A DNA stretch of 64,000 nucleotides from Cellvibrionales bacterium (GTDB lineage Bacteria; Pseudomonadota; Gammaproteobacteria; Pseudomonadales; UBA7239), in assembly GCA_016713115.1 (NCBI GenBank), contig JADJPU010000001.1, positions 62,001-126,000 on the forward strand, given 5' to 3'. Positions 60,804-64,000 of this stretch are shown one piece after another. The notes below the pieces were generated by a model. The model worked only from the letters and a program-made list of their open reading frames with translations, did no database searches and had not been told where the DNA came from. Position 1 is the stretch's first letter, and each line of letters starts with the position of its first letter. The position numbers were made by a program, and so were the translations under genes.

Positions 60804-61736
60804 ATGCAAAGCTTCCTCCCGCTCAAAACTGCCCTCACACCACTACAATTTGATGTGGCGCTGGACTCCAATCCGGAAGGCTTTGAGGAATACCGCCATT
60901 TTTATCAATTAGATCAGCTGCCTGCGCCACACCGCATCGGCTCTGTTGCCAGCGGCATACATACGCTCGCTGTGCAGTATTGGCTACCAGAGAATGCGCA
61001 ACAAACAGCATTGCTTGTACACGGCTATTTTGATCATGTCGGCCTGTATCACCATGTCATCCACTACCTGCTGAAAAAAAACTTTGCGGTGATTGCGTTT
61101 GATTTACCTGGCCACGGCTTGTCCTCCGGCGCGCGCGCCGTGATCCACGATTTTGACGAATACGCACAAGCTATACACGCCGTTTTTGTAGCCAGTGCCA
61201 ATAAAAAATTACCGCCAATCACACTGGGATTTGGACCAAGCACAGGCTGTGCCGCGTGGATGAATTTTCAAATGTCCGGTTTTAACAACAGCATTCAGAA
61301 ACTGATTTTGTTTTCGCCGCTGCTACGCCCCCATCACTGGCAGCCACAAGCACACGCGCTGTACCTCACGCTGCGCCATTTTGTGCAATACATCCCCAGA
61401 AATTTTCGCGCTAATTCCTCTAATCAGGCATTTTTACAGTTCTGCCACTATGAAGATCCACTGCAACCGCGCTACCTCACCGTCGCCTGGGTCACTGCCA
61501 TGAAAAATTGGCTACGCCGCTTTTCTAAACAACCCGCCATTGCTATTCCCACGCTCATTTTGCAAGGCGAATTGGACGACACCGTAGACTGGCGCTACAA
61601 CATTCCCACTATCTGCAAAAAAATACCCAACGCACAGTTGCATTATCTTGCTGAAGCACGCCATCATCTCGCCAATGAAAGCACTAGCATCCGTGCGCGC
61701 ACTTGGCAGATCGTCACTCAATTTTTGGAAATATAA
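60804..61736 (+). CDS. Alpha/beta hydrolase (monoacylglycerol lipase/lysophospholipase-like)
   Basis: A 310-residue hydrolase of the serine aminopeptidase S33 (Hydrolase_4) type. The oxyanion strand is LLVHGYFDHVGLYHHV, then FDLPGHGLSSG, nucleophile elbow GFGPSTGC (Ser), Asp in GELDDTVDW and His in EARHHLANE. The sequence is close to lysophospholipase-like enzymes. No signal peptide. It is followed by the methyltransferase gene with no gap (stop TAA then ATG), so they are co-translated. Confidence 0.82.
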   Translation: MQSFLPLKTALTPLQFDVALDSNPEGFEEYRHFYQLDQLPAPHRIGSVASGIHTLAVQYWLPENAQQTALLVHGYFDHVGLYHHVIHYLLKKNFAVIAFDLPGHGLSSGARAVIHDFDEYAQAIHAVFVASANKKLPPITLGFGPSTGCAAWMNFQMSGFNNSIQKLILFSPLLRPHHWQPQAHALYLTLRHFVQYIPRNFRANSSNQAFLQFCHYEDPLQPRYLTVAWVTAMKNWLRRFSKQPAIAIPTLILQGELDDTVDWRYNIPTICKKIPNAQLHYLAEARHHLANESTSIRARTWQIVTQFLEI

Positions 61737-62354
61737 ATGCGCAAGTCGCTGTGGAAATACATCAATATCGTGCTGGAGACGCTGCCCATTGCCGAACCTA
61801 TTTATGAGTTCGGCGCATACCAAGTGGAAGACTCCGGCCAAGAAACGGATTTGCGTCCGTTGTTTGCAGACAAAGTGTTTGTCGGCTGCGATATGCGCGC
61901 CGGCCCAGGCGTGGATAAAGTGCTGAACCTGCACCACATCGATTTGCCCGATAACACCGCCGGTACCGTTTTTTTAATGGACACACTGGAGCATGTGGAA
62001 TATCCGCACCAAGCTCTGTCAGAAATCTATCGCATTCTGAAACCCGGTGGCTTGCTGGTGATGAGTTCCGTGTTGGATTTCTTTATTCATGAAACGCCTA
62101 ATGACTTTTGGCGTTACACGCCCGATGCATTTCGCTCACTGCTAAAACCATTCCGCCAAGCGCATGTCGGCTGGTACGGGCCGGATTATTTTCCGCAAAC
62201 TATCGTCGGCATCGGCATCAAAGACACAGAAGTGCCCTTAGAGGCTTTTGAAAAACGCTATACCGAATGGAATAAAAAGTTCACCCACCAAACACGACTC
62301 ATTGAACTGGAGCTGATGCGCAAAACCCTGCGCGAGCTGGGCGAGCTGCCTTGA
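61737..62354 (+). CDS. Class I SAM-dependent methyltransferase
   Basis: A 205-residue protein with a short or degenerate SAM motif I region (IYEFGAYQVED), motif II acid in VGCDMRAGPGVD, and the post-motifs FLMDTLEHVEYPHQALSEIYRILKPGGLLVMSS in pieces, typical of Methyltransf_11 proteins. The C-terminal part (HETPNDFWRYTPDAFRSLLKPF) is found in small methyltransferases of lipid or polysaccharide context. The acceptor is unknown. It immediately follows the hydrolase gene. Confidence 0.78.
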   Translation: MRKSLWKYINIVLETLPIAEPIYEFGAYQVEDSGQETDLRPLFADKVFVGCDMRAGPGVDKVLNLHHIDLPDNTAGTVFLMDTLEHVEYPHQALSEIYRILKPGGLLVMSSVLDFFIHETPNDFWRYTPDAFRSLLKPFRQAHVGWYGPDYFPQTIVGIGIKDTEVPLEAFEKRYTEWNKKFTHQTRLIELELMRKTLRELGELP

Positions 62355-62475
62355 TTTCGATCAAACTAAAAACCCACAACTTTTTGACCTAGCACATCTT
62401 TCCATCAAAACCCCGCGCCTAGAATGGAGCCGTTTTCCACACTCCTTCTACCTCTATACACGGGCGGATTTTTGC

Positions 62476-63852
62476 ATGGCAAAAGTGATTACACCTTACG
62501 GCGATTACATACATCAACCCAATGCCACCGAGCTGGATCACATCCCAGGTGATTACGGCCTGCCCTTGATTGGCCATACATTTAGTTACCTGAAAGACCC
62601 GCTGATCTGGACACAGGAACGCTACAAACAATTCGGCTTGCTGCAGCGCGTGCAGACCACCGGCGTGCGCGGTCTGCTGGCACTGGGGCCTGATTTGGCG
62701 CAGCAGGTTATGCTGGATATGGATCGCAATTTCTCCTCCAAAATGGGCTTCCACACGCGCCTGCAAACCTTCTTTGAAGGCAGCTTGATCATGGAAGATT
62801 TCGAGCACCACAAACACCAGCGTCGCATCGTACAAAACGCGTTTAAAAACGATGCACTGCAACACTACACGCGTGAAATTAATCGCATCTACGACCGTGC
62901 ACTCGACGAGTGGGACGCGGATGTCGGCAAAACTATCCCTTTCTTCATGTACATCAAAGATTTGTTGTTGGTGGTCGCCGCGGAAATTTTTGCCGGCGAA
63001 ACCGATTACAAAGGCGAACGCGTACGCCAATTAAATAAAGCGTTTCTGGATGCCGTCAACGGCGTGATGTATCTCGTACCGTGGGACATCCCAGGCACCA
63101 CTTACCACCGAGGCATCCAAGGCAAAAAGTTTTTGCAACAATTCTTCGGTTCAATGATTGACGCAAAACGCAAAGGCGATGGCAAAGACATGCTGAGTCT
63201 TTTCAGTCGTGAAAAAGACGAGTTTGGCGAATACTTCAGCGCCGAAGAAGTTACCAACCAAGCTATCTTCTTAATGTTTGCCGCGCACGACACCACCACG
63301 GCTGCCATCACGCACACCATCTACTACTTGGCGCGCAATCCTGAAGTCAAAGAGAAACTGATGAAGGAAATCGATTCCGTGGATCTGGATGGTCTGCTCT
63401 GGGAAGACCAAGAAAAACTGCCTTATATGTCGATGGTATTCAACGAAACACAACGCATCCGCCCCTCTGTTCCACTGGTTCCGCGTCGCACCATTCGCGA
63501 GTGCGAGATGGCTGGCCACAAAGTCCCTGCGCATACCATGGTATTTGTGATGCCGCGCTTTACACATTGGATGGAGGAGTACTGGAGCAACCCGGCCAAG
63601 TTCGACCCTGAGCGTTTCTCACCCGAACGCGCCGAACACAAGAAACACGCCTTCCAATTCTTCCCATTCGGTGGCGGGGCGCACAAGTGCATAGGCATGC
63701 ACTTCGCGCAGATGGAGTACCGTAACTTCCTGTTCAAGTTCCTGAAACGCTTTGATTTTGAATCGCGCCATACCAAACAGGATGTCTATATGCAGACCTT
63801 CCCGCTGCCTAAGCCTGATGATGATATGCCCATCGTGATGCGTCGCCGCTAG
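62476..63852 (+). CDS. Cytochrome P450
   Basis: A 458-residue soluble cytochrome P450. I-helix AAHDTTT (Ala269-Thr275 region, acid/alcohol pair D272-T273), the K-helix ExxR as E324-T-Q-R327, PERF (378-381), and the heme loop FPFGGGAHKCIG with Cys405 as iron ligand. No membrane anchor is present. It resembles CYP120/CYP26/CYP51-like families more than CYP101. No ferredoxin is adjacent. A second, related P450 starts 89 bases downstream. Substrate unknown; lipids or terpenoids are plausible. Confidence 0.93.
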   Translation: MAKVITPYGDYIHQPNATELDHIPGDYGLPLIGHTFSYLKDPLIWTQERYKQFGLLQRVQTTGVRGLLALGPDLAQQVMLDMDRNFSSKMGFHTRLQTFFEGSLIMEDFEHHKHQRRIVQNAFKNDALQHYTREINRIYDRALDEWDADVGKTIPFFMYIKDLLLVVAAEIFAGETDYKGERVRQLNKAFLDAVNGVMYLVPWDIPGTTYHRGIQGKKFLQQFFGSMIDAKRKGDGKDMLSLFSREKDEFGEYFSAEEVTNQAIFLMFAAHDTTTAAITHTIYYLARNPEVKEKLMKEIDSVDLDGLLWEDQEKLPYMSMVFNETQRIRPSVPLVPRRTIRECEMAGHKVPAHTMVFVMPRFTHWMEEYWSNPAKFDPERFSPERAEHKKHAFQFFPFGGGAHKCIGMHFAQMEYRNFLFKFLKRFDFESRHTKQDVYMQTFPLPKPDDDMPIVMRRR

Positions 63853-63903
63853 CCTTGGCTGAGCGGCATACCCGACGAATATCGGATAGGTAACAAGCTC
63901 CGC

Positions 63904-63935
63904 ACTCCTTATGATGCTCGCCATCTGTAAGGAGT
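63904..63935 (+). promoter_or_regulatory. Hairpin sequestering the ribosome-binding site of the second P450
   Basis: ACTCCTTA (63904-63911) pairs with TAAGGAGT (63928-63935), with an inner GATG/CATC stem (63913-63916 and 63922-63925). The second arm contains AAGGAG, the ribosome-binding site of the P450 at 63942. The stem would hide it from the ribosome unless melted or displaced. Confidence 0.6.
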
Positions 63936-63941
63936 GAACTC

Positions 63942-64000
63942 ATGGCTAAAATTATTCAACCGTACGGCGATTACATTCATCAGCCTAACTGCAACGACTT
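63942..64000 (+). CDS. Second cytochrome P450, N-terminal part (cut by window edge)
   Basis: Nineteen codons are visible. Thirteen of the first 15 residues match the first P450's start (MAK-x-I-x-PYGDYIHQPN), with many synonymous base differences, so it is an older tandem duplicate. AAGGAG six to seven bases before ATG 63942 fits a strong ribosome-binding site, although it lies within a hairpin. Only the N-terminus is in the window, so nothing can be said about catalytic residues. Confidence 0.8.
   Translation, partial: MAKIIQPYGDYIHQPNCND

Overview
The window reads as a chromosomal segment of a free-living gammaproteobacterium of the Pseudomonadales/Cellvibrionales type. Evidence is gene order: rplU-rpmA-obg-proB, a HolD-like gene beside rimI, nadA-bepA-tusA-like (the order I recall for Pseudomonas aeruginosa PA1004-PA1006), and an RssB/RssC pair. 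Coding density is very high. No intergenic stretch exceeds 300 bases. I see no rRNA, tRNA, IS element, prophage or CRISPR array. One hicAB toxin-antitoxin pair is the only clear accessory element.

Layout. 1-6.2 kb (minus strand): molybdenum cofactor genes moeA, moaA, moaD, moaE and moaC (cut by the window edge), then a secreted delta-60 repeat protein and mobA. 6.2-9.2 kb: nadC, an orphan solute-binding protein, a DUF4136 lipoprotein and a small secreted protein. 9.2-14.6 kb (minus): YbdD-like protein and CstA, proB, obg, rpmA, rplU. 14.8-18.8 kb (plus): queD, hicAB, a leucine-rich leader peptide with attenuator, leuA, a HolD-like gene, rimI. 18.8-27.1 kb (minus): rsmJ, a GldA/GldF/GldG-type ABC exporter, an acyltransferase, the STAS/response-regulator-phosphatase pair, a Trm112-like protein, a hydrolase. 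27.2-34.7 kb: trmL, an M16 protease, a TusA-like protein, BepA, nadA, an OpgC-like acyltransferase. 34.7-37.6 kb: a large TSP3/FG-GAP surface protein. 37.7-45.6 kb (plus): metH, a DUF2970 protein, pncC, a polytopic membrane protein, dxs. 45.5-49.3 kb (minus): a tightly packed PfkB kinase / radical SAM / sulfatase operon. 49.4-54.9 kb (plus): mrcB, a TPR lipoprotein, mtgA, a luciferase-like monooxygenase and a PhyH-family dioxygenase. 54.9-60.7 kb (minus): a sulfate-uptake cluster (yezD, OprP-like porin, sbp, cysT, cysW, cysA). 60.8-64 kb (plus): hydrolase, methyltransferase and two tandem cytochromes P450, the second cut by the window edge.

Four otherwise well-preserved genes carry single-base lesions: frameshifts in gldA, mrcB and the luciferase-like gene, each next to a short homopolymer, and an in-frame TAA in dxs. 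Their downstream parts remain conserved, so sequencing or assembly error is the simplest explanation, although real mutation is not excluded.

The most interesting regulatory finds are: a textbook-like leucine attenuator before leuA; a hicA start that looks leaderless inside a palindrome; a 13-bp inverted repeat on the metH promoter beside a GCCAAC tandem repeat; a hairpin that would hide the ribosome-binding site of the second P450; and a 10-bp inverted repeat between the sulfate cluster and its divergent neighbour. The best candidate for an undescribed functional association is the kinase / radical SAM / sulfatase operon.
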